DNA of 64,000 bases, taken from positions 248,001-312,000 of the forward strand of contig NZ_FMAT01000003.1 in assembly GCF_900094805.1 (NCBI RefSeq). Reading direction: 5' to 3'. The position numbers and the translations under genes were made by a program. Shown one piece after another: positions 8,837 to 16,703 of the stretch. The notes below the pieces were generated by a model. That model was given only the letters and a program-made list of their open reading frames with translations, had not been told where the DNA came from and did not search any database. Origin of the DNA: Arthrobacter sp. NIO-1057. Lineage in GTDB: Bacteria > Actinomycetota > Actinomycetes > Actinomycetales > Micrococcaceae. Position 1 is the stretch's first letter, and each line of letters begins with the position of its first letter.

Positions 8837-9634
8837 TTAGGCGTTGGCCGTGGCGGTGGTCAGCCAGTCGAAAGCGGTGGCGCGATCCTGCTTGTATTCC
8901 AGGGCGACCTTGCCGGTGTAACCAAGTTCGACGCTGCGGTTGATCCAGTCCAGCAGAGGCAGGTTCCCGGTTCCCGGAGCGCCTCGTCCTGGTGCGTCAG
9001 CGATTTGGATGTGGCCGAAGTCCTTGGCATGCGCTTCGATCAGCGCAGGGACATCGTCTCCGTTGACCGATAGATGGTAGAAGTCGGCGAGTAGGGCGAT
9101 GTTGTTATTGCCTTCAGCCTTGATTGCCTCGACAACTTTTAGGGCGTCGGCGGAGGTCTTCAGCGGGTAGGCTTCGGTCCCTGAGACTGGTTCGATCAGC
9201 ACGGTGCCACCAATTTTCGCAACGCCCTCGGTAGCGGCCAGAAGGTTCTTGATGGCCAGTTCGTCTTGCTCTTCAGGGGTGTAATCCGGCAGGCGGTTTC
9301 CGTAGAGGGCGTTGAAGGAGGTGCAGCCGGTGGCTTCAGCGATGGCTGCGACGACATCTACGTTGTCTTTGAATTCGCTGCAGCGTCCCTTCCAGGAAAC
9401 CAGGCCGCGATCTCCGGCTGGCATGTCACCGGCGAAGAAGTTCAGGCCATCCAGCTGGACGCCTGCGTTGGACAGTGAGGCGATGAATTCATCAACCTGC
9501 TTGTCGCCGGGTACTGCTTCAGCAAAAGGCCACCAGAATTCGACACTGTCGAATCCTGCTTGGCGTGCTGCCTCAGCGCGCTCTAGTAGTGGCAATTCCG
9601 TCAGAAGAATCGAGCAATTCAGAGTGTAAGACAC
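8837..9634 (-). CDS. hyi: Hydroxypyruvate isomerase
   Basis: This TIM-barrel isomerase of the AP-endonuclease-2/xylose-isomerase-like superfamily has 265 residues. The start LNCSILLTELPLLER and the FDSVEFWWPF strand are typical of Hyi, with metal-site residues in LIEPVSG, LADFYHLS and HIQIADAPGR. It interconverts hydroxypyruvate and tartronate semialdehyde beside Gcl and GlxR. The GTG at 9634 is chosen because GGAGGG lies just upstream; an upstream TTG would overlap that ribosome site. It is the first gene of the minus-strand allantoin operon, facing the NCS1 permease across a regulatory gap. Confidence 0.92.
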   Translation of the reverse strand: MSYTLNCSILLTELPLLERAEAARQAGFDSVEFWWPFAEAVPGDKQVDEFIASLSNAGVQLDGLNFFAGDMPAGDRGLVSWKGRCSEFKDNVDVVAAIAEATGCTSFNALYGNRLPDYTPEEQDELAIKNLLAATEGVAKIGGTVLIEPVSGTEAYPLKTSADALKVVEAIKAEGNNNIALLADFYHLSVNGDDVPALIEAHAKDFGHIQIADAPGRGAPGTGNLPLLDWINRSVELGYTGKVALEYKQDRATAFDWLTTATANA

Positions 9635-9666
9635 CGGATTTCCCTCCAAGACCGTCGTTCCTAAGT

Positions 9667-9702
9667 TTCCGCTTTATGGAATTTAGGTTTTGCTTTATGA
9701 AA
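9667..9702. promoter_or_regulatory. Tandem operators in the hyi / NCS1 permease gap
   Basis: GCTTTATG occurs twice, at 9671-9678 and 9692-9699, exactly 21 bp apart. Each lies inside an imperfect palindrome of the same layout: TTCC-N7-GGAA at 9667-9681 and TTTT-N7-GAAA at 9688-9702. The pair lies just upstream of the hyi start. The architecture suits a dimeric regulator of the IclR or GntR type binding two adjacent helical faces; no such regulator gene lies nearby. Confidence 0.5.
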
Positions 9703-9898
9703 ACAGTAAGTCGCCGCGCAATGGACTGTCAACCCTTAATTGCCGACTTCTCTCATACTCTCCCGACGCTCATCTATAGCCAGCGTTGCCAGTCGAGGGG
9801 CGCGTCACCATTGCTTAATATGCGAAACCCACCCGTAAGAAACACTGAAAATCCCACGCCTTGAGTCCAGCTAGAGGTCAACCGAGTTTCTTGCTTAT

Positions 9899-9913
9899 TT
9901 CCAAGATATGAAA
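9899..9913. promoter_or_regulatory. Third site of the same operator type
   Basis: TTCC-N7-GAAA at 9899-9913 has the same arm spacing as the two sites near hyi. It sits about 14 bp upstream of the -35 proposed for the permease promoter. Shared control of both arms of the allantoin locus is inferred. Confidence 0.35.
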
Positions 9914-9926
9914 TCTCGATTCTCTA

Positions 9927-9955
9927 TTGCGGTAGCGTCTGCGCCGACTTACAGT
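9927..9955 (+). promoter_or_regulatory. Probable promoter of the permease-racemase operon
   Basis: TTGCGG (9927-9932) and TACAGT (9950-9955) are separated by 17 bp, a good fit to a housekeeping sigma promoter. Transcription would begin near 9962, giving a leader of about 340 nt before the permease that carries a 41-codon reading frame. Confidence 0.45.
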
Positions 9956-10014
9956 TTAGAGGCAGGTGATGTGGCACACATCTCGGAGTGAATATTTTGA
10001 ACTCAGGAGCAGCC

Positions 10015-10140
10015 ATGAGCGCACGACTCATAGGGAGTCCTACAGGACATTCAGATTGGCACCAGGCCTTCGTTGCCCAGCCAGTTGTTGGCACCCCCGC
10101 GGAGTTCTATCGGAACTTCGGCCAGCCGATCTATCCGTAA
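10015..10140 (+). CDS. Candidate 41-residue small protein or leader peptide
   Basis: An ATG at 10015 preceded by AGGAG (5 nt gap) opens a 41-codon frame ending in TAA at 10138-10140. The predicted peptide has an ordinary amino-acid mix (starts MSARLIGSPTGHSDWHQ, ends FYRNFGQPIYP) and no signal or membrane segment. It lies between the proposed promoter and the NCS1 permease. It may be a short partner protein, a regulatory leader, or the stub of a decayed enzyme. No family was recognised. The ribosome site is better than that of many annotated genes here. Confidence 0.4.
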   Translation: MSARLIGSPTGHSDWHQAFVAQPVVGTPAEFYRNFGQPIYP

Positions 10141-10301
10141 CGCGTGTTCCGACCCCCTTTGTGGATCCACGTAACCGACCAATCACGAATAGACCAGCTT
10201 TTTTGCGCATGCACGTTGGCGGCCCCGCGATTTTTTGCACCCAAAAACCTTTGGTGGCTTTGCCCTGCCTTCAGCGTGCTTTTTGAGAAAAGGACCTCGC
10301 C

Positions 10302-11831
10302 ATGAGGCAAGAACTCTCGGAGACCGTTTCCTCCGAACCAATCATCGCACCGACAACCAGCCAAGGCATTGATCCCGCGAACCCCCACGAACTCTCCCCC
10401 AGCCTTTACAACCAGGATCTGGCACCCACCACCCGTCAGGGACGCTCATGGAATGCGTACAGCATCTTCACCCTCTGGGCCAACGACGTACACTCACTGG
10501 GCAATTACGCTTTCGCCATCGGGCTCTTTGCCCTCGGCATGAGCGCAGGTCAGATCCTCGGAGCCCTGGGCATCGGGGCGATCTTGCTCTTCGCACTGCT
10601 GAACTTCTCCGGATTCATGGGCGAAAAAACCGGCGTCCCTTTCCCGGTGATGAGCCGCATCGCCTTTGGCATTAACGGCGCACAAATCCCCGCACTCATT
10701 CGTGGAGCCGTGGCCATCGCGTGGTTTGGCATTCAAACCTATTTGGCTTCTCAGGTGCTTTCGGTGATGGTCATTGCCGTAGCTCCGGGCGCTGCGGGCC
10801 TACAGAATTCCAGTTTCTTAGGACTGAACACCTTAGGCTGGATTTGCTTTGTGACCTTGTGGGTACTGCAGCTGATCATCGTGTCCTATGGCATGGAAAT
10901 GATCCGCAAATACGAGGCTTTCGCTGGGCCAGTCATCTTGGTGACCTTCTTGGCTCTGGCCATTTGGATGCTCATTGAATCCGGGTTTAATATCTCGCTA
11001 AGTACCGGCGAAACCAAAACCGGTGGAGCCATGTGGGCCTCGATGTTCGGTGCGGCCGCCCTCTGGGTCTCCATCTACGGCACCTTCGTCCTTAATTTCT
11101 GCGACTTCACCCGAGGCGCCCAATCGAAAAAGTCCATCGTCAAAGGAAACTTCTTCGGCATCCCACTGAACATGCTGTTCTTCGGAGCCATCGTGGTGGT
11201 ACTGACCGGGACCCAGTTCTCCATCAACGGCACCATCATCACCTCACCTTCGGATGTAGTCTCGGCGATTCCCAATACCTTCCTGCTGCTCCTGGCTTCC
11301 GCGGCTTTGCTGGTACTGACCATCGCCGTAAACCTGATGGCGAACTTCGTGGCACCTACCTACGCGCTAACCAATCTCTTCCCCAAGAAGCTAAACTTCC
11401 GTAGCGCCGCCATGATTTCAGGGGTGATTGGGCTGGTGATTCTGCCATGGAATCTTTATAACTCCCCAGAAATCATCAACTACTTCCTCGGTGGCTTAGG
11501 TGCTTTACTCGGTCCACTCTTCGGCATCATCATGGCCGACTACTGGCTGATTCGTAAGGCCCGGATCAATGTCATGGACCTGTACCGCACGAATCCTGAA
11601 GGCACGTATTTCTTCACCCGGGGTGTGAATTATCGGGCGGTGGGCGCCCTAGTGATCAGTTCTGTCATTGCATTGGTGTTGGCCTTCGTGCCGGCCCTGC
11701 ACGTGGTGGGTTCCTTCGCCTGGTTCCTCGGTTCCGGCGCGGGTGCGATCGCCTACCTAGCGTTGGCCAAGCGCCACCACGACCTTGCAGACATCGATGG
11801 CGAGCCTATCGCTGTGGCGCCAACACATTAG
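10302..11831 (+). CDS. NCS1-family allantoin/hydantoin permease
   Basis: This is a membrane transporter of 509 residues with about 12 hydrophobic segments. The segment SIFTLWANDVHSLGNYAFAIG after a 45-residue cytoplasmic start is the NCS1 signature seen in Mhp1, PucI and PurP proteins, and FMGEKTGVPFPVMSR is the conserved loop after helix 2. NCS1 proteins carry purines, pyrimidines, hydantoins or allantoin with Na+ or H+. Location next to a hydantoin/allantoin racemase and opposite allB points to allantoin import; a hydantoin substrate is the main alternative. ATG 10302 has AAGGA upstream. Confidence 0.88.
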   Translation: MRQELSETVSSEPIIAPTTSQGIDPANPHELSPSLYNQDLAPTTRQGRSWNAYSIFTLWANDVHSLGNYAFAIGLFALGMSAGQILGALGIGAILLFALLNFSGFMGEKTGVPFPVMSRIAFGINGAQIPALIRGAVAIAWFGIQTYLASQVLSVMVIAVAPGAAGLQNSSFLGLNTLGWICFVTLWVLQLIIVSYGMEMIRKYEAFAGPVILVTFLALAIWMLIESGFNISLSTGETKTGGAMWASMFGAAALWVSIYGTFVLNFCDFTRGAQSKKSIVKGNFFGIPLNMLFFGAIVVVLTGTQFSINGTIITSPSDVVSAIPNTFLLLLASAALLVLTIAVNLMANFVAPTYALTNLFPKKLNFRSAAMISGVIGLVILPWNLYNSPEIINYFLGGLGALLGPLFGIIMADYWLIRKARINVMDLYRTNPEGTYFFTRGVNYRAVGALVISSVIALVLAFVPALHVVGSFAWFLGSGAGAIAYLALAKRHHDLADIDGEPIAVAPTH

Positions 11832-11838
11832 GAGTCTC

Positions 11839-12576
11839 ATGCGTATCCTCATCGTGAACGTGAATACCACTGCCTCCATGACCCGTGCCATCGGCGACTC
11901 AGCACGAGCCGTCGCTTCGCCTGGCACCGAGATTATCGAGCTCACCCCGGATTTCGGGGCGGACTCCTGCGAAGGGAATTTTGAAAGCTACCTGGCCGCA
12001 CTGGCCGTGATGGACAAGGTCATGAGCTACCCAGAACCTTTTGATGCCGTCATCCAAGCCGGTTACGGAGAGCACGGCCGCGAAGGCCTGCAGGAATTGC
12101 TTGAGGTTCCGGTGGTGGATATTACCGAAGCTGCTGCTTCCACCGCACAATTCTTGGGCCATAAGTACTCCGTGCTCACTACCTTGGACCGGACGGTTCC
12201 ACTGATTGAAGACCGATTAAAGTTAGCTGGCCTGACCGACCGACTGGCTTCGGTCCGGGCCAGTGGGCTCGGGGTATTGGAACTGGAATCTGACCCGGCG
12301 CGTGCGGTCACTGCTATTGCCCAGCAGTCCAAAATCGCGGTGGAGCAAGACAAAACGGAGGTGATCTGCCTTGGCTGTGGTGGCATGGCCGAACTCGAAG
12401 AACAGGTCCGGGCAGCCACTGGGGTACCGATCGTTGACGGGGTGCGTGCCGCGGTGACCATCGCTGAATCGTTGGTTCGGTTGGGGCTCAGTACTTCCAA
12501 GGTGCGCACCTACGCTCCCCCACGTCCGAAGGTACTCTCCGGATGGCCGCTGAGTACCACTCTTATTACCAAGTGA
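11839..12576 (+). CDS. Hydantoin/allantoin racemase-like protein (Asp/Glu racemase superfamily)
   Basis: The protein has 245 residues. MRILIVNVNTTASMT is the family N-terminus, and LGCGGMAELE near residue 178-187 carries the second active-site cysteine (Cys180). The first catalytic cysteine, expected near residue 75 in a motif like ACFGDPG, is replaced by glycine (AGYGEHG). The protein may therefore use a different mechanism, act on one stereoisomer only, or be a non-racemising relative. ATG 11839 has TAGGAG upstream, and the permease stop codon lies inside that ribosome site, so the two are tightly coupled. In the pathway it would convert R-allantoin to the S form used by downstream enzymes. 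Confidence 0.8.
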   Translation: MRILIVNVNTTASMTRAIGDSARAVASPGTEIIELTPDFGADSCEGNFESYLAALAVMDKVMSYPEPFDAVIQAGYGEHGREGLQELLEVPVVDITEAAASTAQFLGHKYSVLTTLDRTVPLIEDRLKLAGLTDRLASVRASGLGVLELESDPARAVTAIAQQSKIAVEQDKTEVICLGCGGMAELEEQVRAATGVPIVDGVRAAVTIAESLVRLGLSTSKVRTYAPPRPKVLSGWPLSTTLITK

Positions 12577-12629
12577 ATGCGCAGGCCTATCCCAGTTAGT
12601 GCACAGCCTGCGCGTTTAGAGTTATAAGT

Positions 12630-12699
12630 ACCTCATGAAGGTGCGAGTGATGACAAAAGTTTTGGTCCCGATGCTTCGGCATCGGGACCAAACTTTTTT
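12630..12699 (+). ncRNA. Repeat-terminator element, copy A (candidate small RNA)
   Basis: The conserved block ACCTCATGAAGGT then GCGAGTGATGA occupies 12630-12653. A TAGAGT box lies at 12617-12622, exactly 7 nt before it, and ACAG at 12603-12606. Only about two bases later a strong hairpin begins (TTTGGTCCCGATGC, TTCG loop, complementary arm) and ends in six T's near 12698. The block itself can fold (GTACCT with AGGTGC, loop CATGA). The element lies between the racemase and the convergent DUF1275 gene. The reading as a ~70-nt RNA started by its own promoter is inference; it could also be a terminator preceded by a conserved motif. Confidence 0.55.
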
Positions 12700-12739
12700 G
12701 TACAGAATCTAGGCGTGCGGCATCTATGAAAGTCAGGTC

Positions 12740-13459
12740 CTAGTTTGCTTGAGCCATTTCATGAGCATCAGCGTTCTGCTCCTGTTGGCGCGAGCGTTCC
12801 CCAAAGAGCGCTACGCCAATGGCCAAGACACCTGTGAACAGGACGCCTAGGCCAATGTGTACCTGCAAGAACCCAGCGCCTGCGGCCGCACCGATAAGAA
12901 TGAGTGCCACTGCCAGCAAGCGTCGTTCCCAATGCTTGCCACTACCGCCACCCAATGGGGAATCCGCGGCGAGGCCGGTCAACGTGGAGGTAACCACCAC
13001 CGTGGTGACATCTTTAACCGCAAGGTGACGCGCGGTGGCGGCCTGTAGCCCCATGGCTGCTGCGATAAAACCAGTAACAGACAAGGCCGCTGACTCGGAG
13101 ACATTCTGTACGCCAGCGAATAATGCGAGCGAGGTCAGCGTCAGGCAAACACCCACCGCTGCGATTAGCGCGGTAGTGCGTCGGCTCCAGCCTGCAGCTT
13201 CACTTTTTAGTACGCGTCCAGCAATGGCTGCGCCGAGCACAAAACCCACCAAGGCAATGAGTGGCCCGAGAACTGGCAGACCGTCGGCGCCCATGAGTGC
13301 CATTCCAAGAATCACGACATTGCCGGTCATGTTTCCGGTGAAGACCCTGTCCAGACCTAGGTAACCGACGGCGTCGATAATTCCTGTTGAAAAGGTCAGA
13401 ACAAGCATCAAAATCAGATGTGTTCTCGCTGGGTCTCGGGGTTTGAGGGCATTAGGCAT
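12740..13459 (-). CDS. DUF1275 (YoaK-like) membrane protein
   Basis: This is an integral membrane protein of 239 residues with about six helices. The first helix region FSTGIIDAVGYLGLDRVFTGNMTGNVV is the DUF1275 signature, and a later AAAMGLQAATARHLAV with VTSTLTGL is the second conserved block. Family members are widespread in bacteria and uncharacterised. It is monocistronic, with ATG at 13459 and a weak ribosome site. The C-terminal tail after residue 220 is polar. Confidence 0.85.
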   Translation of the reverse strand: MPNALKPRDPARTHLILMLVLTFSTGIIDAVGYLGLDRVFTGNMTGNVVILGMALMGADGLPVLGPLIALVGFVLGAAIAGRVLKSEAAGWSRRTTALIAAVGVCLTLTSLALFAGVQNVSESAALSVTGFIAAAMGLQAATARHLAVKDVTTVVVTSTLTGLAADSPLGGGSGKHWERRLLAVALILIGAAAGAGFLQVHIGLGVLFTGVLAIGVALFGERSRQQEQNADAHEMAQAN

Positions 13460-13585
13460 AGTGGTTTTCTTTCGCTGCGGTCGGATCTGTGCCTAGCGTA
13501 GGGCACCACCATCTGATCCCCCACGCATGTTGCGAGCACACTTCACATGAACAGTTTCGTTACGACGCCCCCTTTTCCCGAGCGC

Positions 13586-13627
13586 ACAAAGAATCCCTGC
13601 AACCACGCGGATGCAGGGATTCTTTGT
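13586..13627 (-). terminator. Terminator of the NmrA-like gene
   Basis: A perfect 15-bp stem, ACAAAGAATCCCTGC (13586-13600) with GCAGGGATTCTTTGT (13613-13627), lies 12 bp beyond the stop of the minus-strand oxidoreductase gene and includes its own A/T-rich base. Confidence 0.75.
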
Positions 13628-13638
13628 CTACGAATTGT

Positions 13639-14325
13639 TTAGCTGATCGCTTCGGTGATCGGGGTGGAACCGTCGTAGAAGTTCACCGTAGCGCGCACTG
13701 CTGCTTCGGTATCTACAACGTGGGTGATCACCTCGGCCACGTTCTCACGCGACACCTTGCCATTCTCTGGCGCAGGGGCCTGTCCATCAACATTGCCCTG
13801 TTCATCGGCCAGCTGGATCTGCTTGCTGGCAGGATCCAGGGTCAGGGCACCGGGGCCAAGAATGGTGTAGTTCAAGTCGCTCTCACGCAGAACTGCATCG
13901 GCGTCATGCTTTGCCTTGGCATAGGTGTAGAAAGAGTTTTCTGGGTCAAGCTGGTCAACATCCACCAAAGCCCGCGAGTAGGAGACCATCACGAAACGAG
14001 CCACACCAGCTTGCTTGGCTGCTTCAATGGAGCGAACGGCCGCATCAAAGTCCACGGCGCGGGTGCGCTCTTTATTTCCACCGCCGGCACCGGCCGAGAA
14101 GACGATCGCAGAGGCACCAGCGAATGCATTGGCGAGCTGATCAACATCAGCGTTTTCAATATCAAGTACCACCGGGTTGGCACCCGTTGCGGTGATCTCT
14201 GCGGAGTGGTCAGGATTGCGAATCAACGAATCAACGGCAAAGCCACGGGCAACCAACTTGGGCGCAGCCAGCAAAGCCACCTTGCCATGGCCACCAATAA
14301 GGACTACTCGACGTTCTTCAGACAT
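13639..14325 (-). CDS. NAD(P)-binding oxidoreductase, atypical SDR (NmrA/YwnB-like)
   Basis: The protein has 228 residues with one Rossmann domain. The cofactor loop VVLIGGHGKVA at residues 7-17 and the strand ending RFVMVSYSRA near 120 mark the atypical SDR5/NmrA group, which binds NAD(P) but often lacks the Tyr-Lys catalytic pair of classical SDRs. Possible roles are flavin or quinone reduction or redox sensing; none can be chosen from sequence. It is a single gene with ATG at 14325. Confidence 0.75.
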   Translation of the reverse strand: MSEERRVVLIGGHGKVALLAAPKLVARGFAVDSLIRNPDHSAEITATGANPVVLDIENADVDQLANAFAGASAIVFSAGAGGGNKERTRAVDFDAAVRSIEAAKQAGVARFVMVSYSRALVDVDQLDPENSFYTYAKAKHDADAVLRESDLNYTILGPGALTLDPASKQIQLADEQGNVDGQAPAPENGKVSRENVAEVITHVVDTEAAVRATVNFYDGSTPITEAIS

Positions 14326-14508
14326 GTACTACTCCTTCTGATCACTGTTCTTACTTCCCTACTCTGGGCATAACCCCGATGAGTCAACGACTATTCCCGA
14401 AACGTCTGGGGCACCAATCTGGCAATAGACTCAATGCCAGTTTCAAACCAGTTTCATCGGGCGTAGCCTCGAAATATAGTTTGAACAATCAACCCTGGAT
14501 GAACGCTG

Positions 14509-14724
14509 ATGAAGCATAAAACCCTGAATCTAGAACTGAGCAATGATCAGTTCGCCGACCTCACCAACGCCTTGGAAGACCATCGGGACTATTTCAAAAA
14601 GCGGGCCGATGAAGCGCTGATGGGCTTCGGTCTAGATACCGGTTATTGGAAGTCGCGCGCCGAGGAAGTCCAAGAATTACTCGGCTTGGTCCTGTATTCC
14701 GCACGGCAAGAACAACAGCGCTAG
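14509..14724 (+). CDS. Small conserved-looking hypothetical protein
   Basis: This is a soluble, mostly helical and acidic 71-residue protein. The first third (LNLELSNDQFADLTNALEDHR) and the end (RAEEVQELLGLVLYSARQEQQR) would form amphipathic helices. No domain was recognised. ATG 14509 has no clear Shine-Dalgarno sequence. The gene lies 6 bp from the convergent GNAT stop. It is probably real because composition and length are typical of small actinobacterial proteins. Confidence 0.5.
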   Translation: MKHKTLNLELSNDQFADLTNALEDHRDYFKKRADEALMGFGLDTGYWKSRAEEVQELLGLVLYSARQEQQR

Positions 14725-14730
14725 CTGAGC

Positions 14731-15324
14731 CTATGGCCGGCGTCTTTGTGCCCATTCGTCTTTGAGTATGGCATAGGAATACCCATCCAACCATTGGCCA
14801 CTGCGGTGCAGGCCGCTGGCTTTTTGATGGGATTCTCGGCGCATCCCCACGCGTTCCATGAGATTGAAAGATGGCACGTTGGCGGTGAAGCATTCGGCCA
14901 CGACCCGGCGTAATTTCAGATCTTCAAAACAAATCCGCAGCACTTCGCTCACCGCTTCGGTGGCGTAACCCTGACCGGTAAATTGCGGGTTAAAACTCCA
15001 GCCGAGCTCGGCTTCTACCGATTTCGCCTGCTCGACCACTTCGCGTTGGCCCCACGCATCCTTGACGTACAGCATCACCGTCCCGATCAGTCGCGGGCCC
15101 TGTGCGGTTTCGATCTCAACAGCAATATCTCGGTCAATTTTTCCTGACTCAAGAAATTGTGTTTTATAGGTTTCGAAGTCTTCGGGTGCGGCGGTGATCC
15201 ATTCAGAGACCTCAGGGAGTCTGCGATAGCTCCAGGTGGCTTCCAAATCCTGTTCAACTAATCTGCGCAAGGTCAGTCGTGCGGTGGTGATCGGCCAGCG
15301 AACTTCGGCCAAGGAAGCAGTCAT
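14731..15324 (-). CDS. GNAT acetyltransferase, RimJ/RimL type
   Basis: The protein has 197 residues with the GNAT fold of the ribosomal-protein N-acetyltransferase branch: RLTLRRLVEQDLEATWSY at the start, the acetyl-CoA loop FTGQGYATEAV near residue 118 and ANVPSFNLMERVGMRRE near 150. The acceptor could be a protein N-terminus or a small amine such as an antibiotic. It is monocistronic and its start faces the siderophore operon across a 300-bp intergenic region that holds the IdeR box. Confidence 0.8.
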   Translation of the reverse strand: MTASLAEVRWPITTARLTLRRLVEQDLEATWSYRRLPEVSEWITAAPEDFETYKTQFLESGKIDRDIAVEIETAQGPRLIGTVMLYVKDAWGQREVVEQAKSVEAELGWSFNPQFTGQGYATEAVSEVLRICFEDLKLRRVVAECFTANVPSFNLMERVGMRRESHQKASGLHRSGQWLDGYSYAILKDEWAQRRRP

Positions 15325-15553
15325 GATCGCATCCTATCGAAACTTCGGCGCGATTATGACGGCTCAAGGCTAGCAATTTTCCGCTTACTTGACAGCTAAA
15401 TAAAGAATATTTTTAGTGGTTATTTTCTGCCTGATGTACCAGTCAACAGCTAGCTGACGCGCAATCGCAGGCTAATTCACAAACAATTGCGTTCAAAATT
15501 TCCCACAAAGTGACACAGCTGACAGTAATTGGATTTGCTTTCATTAGATCAGA

Positions 15554-15572
15554 TAAGGCTAAGCTAATTAAC
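15554..15572 (+). promoter_or_regulatory. IdeR/DtxR-type iron box upstream of siderophore importer 1
   Basis: The 19-bp stretch beginning TAAGGCTAAGCTAA matches about 12 of 19 positions of the IdeR consensus. It overlaps a possible -10 (GATAAG 15552-15557) set 17 bp from TTGGAT (15529-15534), so bound iron-loaded regulator would block transcription. Iron repression of the downstream operon is inferred from this site and the gene functions. Confidence 0.6.
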
Positions 15573-15623
15573 AGATCATTCGCTCGCGCAACCAACGAAG
15601 GTTGCCATAATACGAAGGAAACC

Positions 15624-16610
15624 ATGGCCTCCATGAAGCTTCGCGCTGCAGCTCTTCTTAGCATTGCCGCCCTGTCCCTGACCGCTTGCGGTTCCAACAC
15701 CGATACCGCGGCAGATGCCAACGCGCAGGACACCAAGACCGTCAACTTCACCGACAATGACGGCGAAAAGAGCGTCCAGGTCCCAGCCAAGTCAGTGGTT
15801 GCTACCGATAACCGCACCTTTGAGACCTTGGACGAATGGGGCATCAAGCTCTCGGCAGCTGCAGTATCGCTCATGCCAGACACCATTTCCTACACCCAGG
15901 ACAAGGGCATCCTTGACCTGGGCAGCCACAAGGAACCAAACCTTGAGTCCGTGGTCACCGTAGATCCAGACCTGATCATCAACGGTCAGCGCTACACCCA
16001 GTACGCCGACAAGTTCAAGGAACTGGCTCCTAACGCCACCGTTGTTTCCCTGGACCCACGCGACGGCGAACCATTCAACACCGAGCTGGAACGCCAGATC
16101 ACCACCCTGGGCGAAATCTTCGAAAAGCAGGACGAAGCCAAGAAGCTGGTTGACGACTTCGAAGCAGCCCAGAAGCGCGTCACCGATGCCTACAACACCG
16201 AGGACACCGTCATGGGTCTGATCGCATCCGGCGGCGAGCTGGGTTACTCGGCACCAGGCACCGGCCGCACCGTTGGCCCAATGTTCGACTTCCTGAACCT
16301 GACCCCAGCACTGGAAATCGAAGATTCCTCCACAGACCACGAGGGTGACGACGTCTCGGTTGAGGCCATCGCCAAGTCCAACCCAGACTGGATCATCGTC
16401 ATGGACCGCGACGCAGCCGTGGCTGCCGATGGCGCAGACTACAAGCCAGCCAAGGATCTGCTGGAAAACTCCGAAGCACTGCAGAACGTGACCGCTTCGA
16501 AGGAAGGCCACGTTGTGGTCATGCCAGCTGATACCTACACCAACGAAGGTATCCAGACCTACACCGAATTCCTCAACGAATTCGCTGATGCTCTGGAAGC
16601 AGCCAAGTAG
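15624..16610 (+). CDS. Siderophore ABC transporter, substrate-binding lipoprotein (YclQ/CeuE-like)
   Basis: The protein has 328 residues. The N-terminus is a lipoprotein signal (KLR, hydrophobic core, lipobox LTAC at about residues 18-21), so it is anchored outside the membrane. The body is a class III periplasmic-binding fold: VATDNRTFETLDEWGIKL, then DPDLIINGQRYTQY, resembling YclQ/CeuE proteins that bind petrobactin or other catecholate siderophores. ATG 15624 has GAAGGA upstream and gives the signal peptide; the frame before it is not coding. It is the first gene of a four-gene importer with an IdeR box in its promoter. Confidence 0.88.
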   Translation: MASMKLRAAALLSIAALSLTACGSNTDTAADANAQDTKTVNFTDNDGEKSVQVPAKSVVATDNRTFETLDEWGIKLSAAAVSLMPDTISYTQDKGILDLGSHKEPNLESVVTVDPDLIINGQRYTQYADKFKELAPNATVVSLDPRDGEPFNTELERQITTLGEIFEKQDEAKKLVDDFEAAQKRVTDAYNTEDTVMGLIASGGELGYSAPGTGRTVGPMFDFLNLTPALEIEDSSTDHEGDDVSVEAIAKSNPDWIIVMDRDAAVAADGADYKPAKDLLENSEALQNVTASKEGHVVVMPADTYTNEGIQTYTEFLNEFADALEAAK

Positions 16611-16633
16611 TAAATATGCATTGCCCTCAGTTT

Positions 16634-16666
16634 TAGTGGCGACGCCGGATTCCGGCGTCGCCACTA
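16634..16666 (+). terminator. Strong hairpin between binding protein and permease genes
   Basis: A 15-bp perfect stem, TAGTGGCGACGCCGG with CCGGCGTCGCCACTA, has a 3-nt loop and is extended by CAGTT/AACTG. It has no long U-run. It is likely a partial terminator or 3'-end stabiliser, so the binding protein is made in excess over the permeases. Confidence 0.6.
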
Positions 16667-16703
16667 GAACTGTTTTCCCACCACACTTTTCCACGGCGGC
16701 ACC

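Noticed and set aside
9966-10286. 106-residue plus-strand frame in the allantoin permease leader
   Set aside because: It has no ribosome site and an Arg/Pro/Cys-rich translation. The 41-codon frame at 10015, in a different frame with AGGAG, is the better candidate.
13489-14373. 294-residue plus-strand frame over the NmrA-like gene
   Set aside because: It is antisense to a gene with a clear cofactor motif and terminator, and its translation is rich in His, Gly and Cys without domain features.
15792-16694. 300-residue minus-strand frame over the siderophore binding-protein gene
   Set aside because: It is a shadow of a lipoprotein with a signal, an iron box and a downstream operon; the reverse frame runs into the terminator hairpin.
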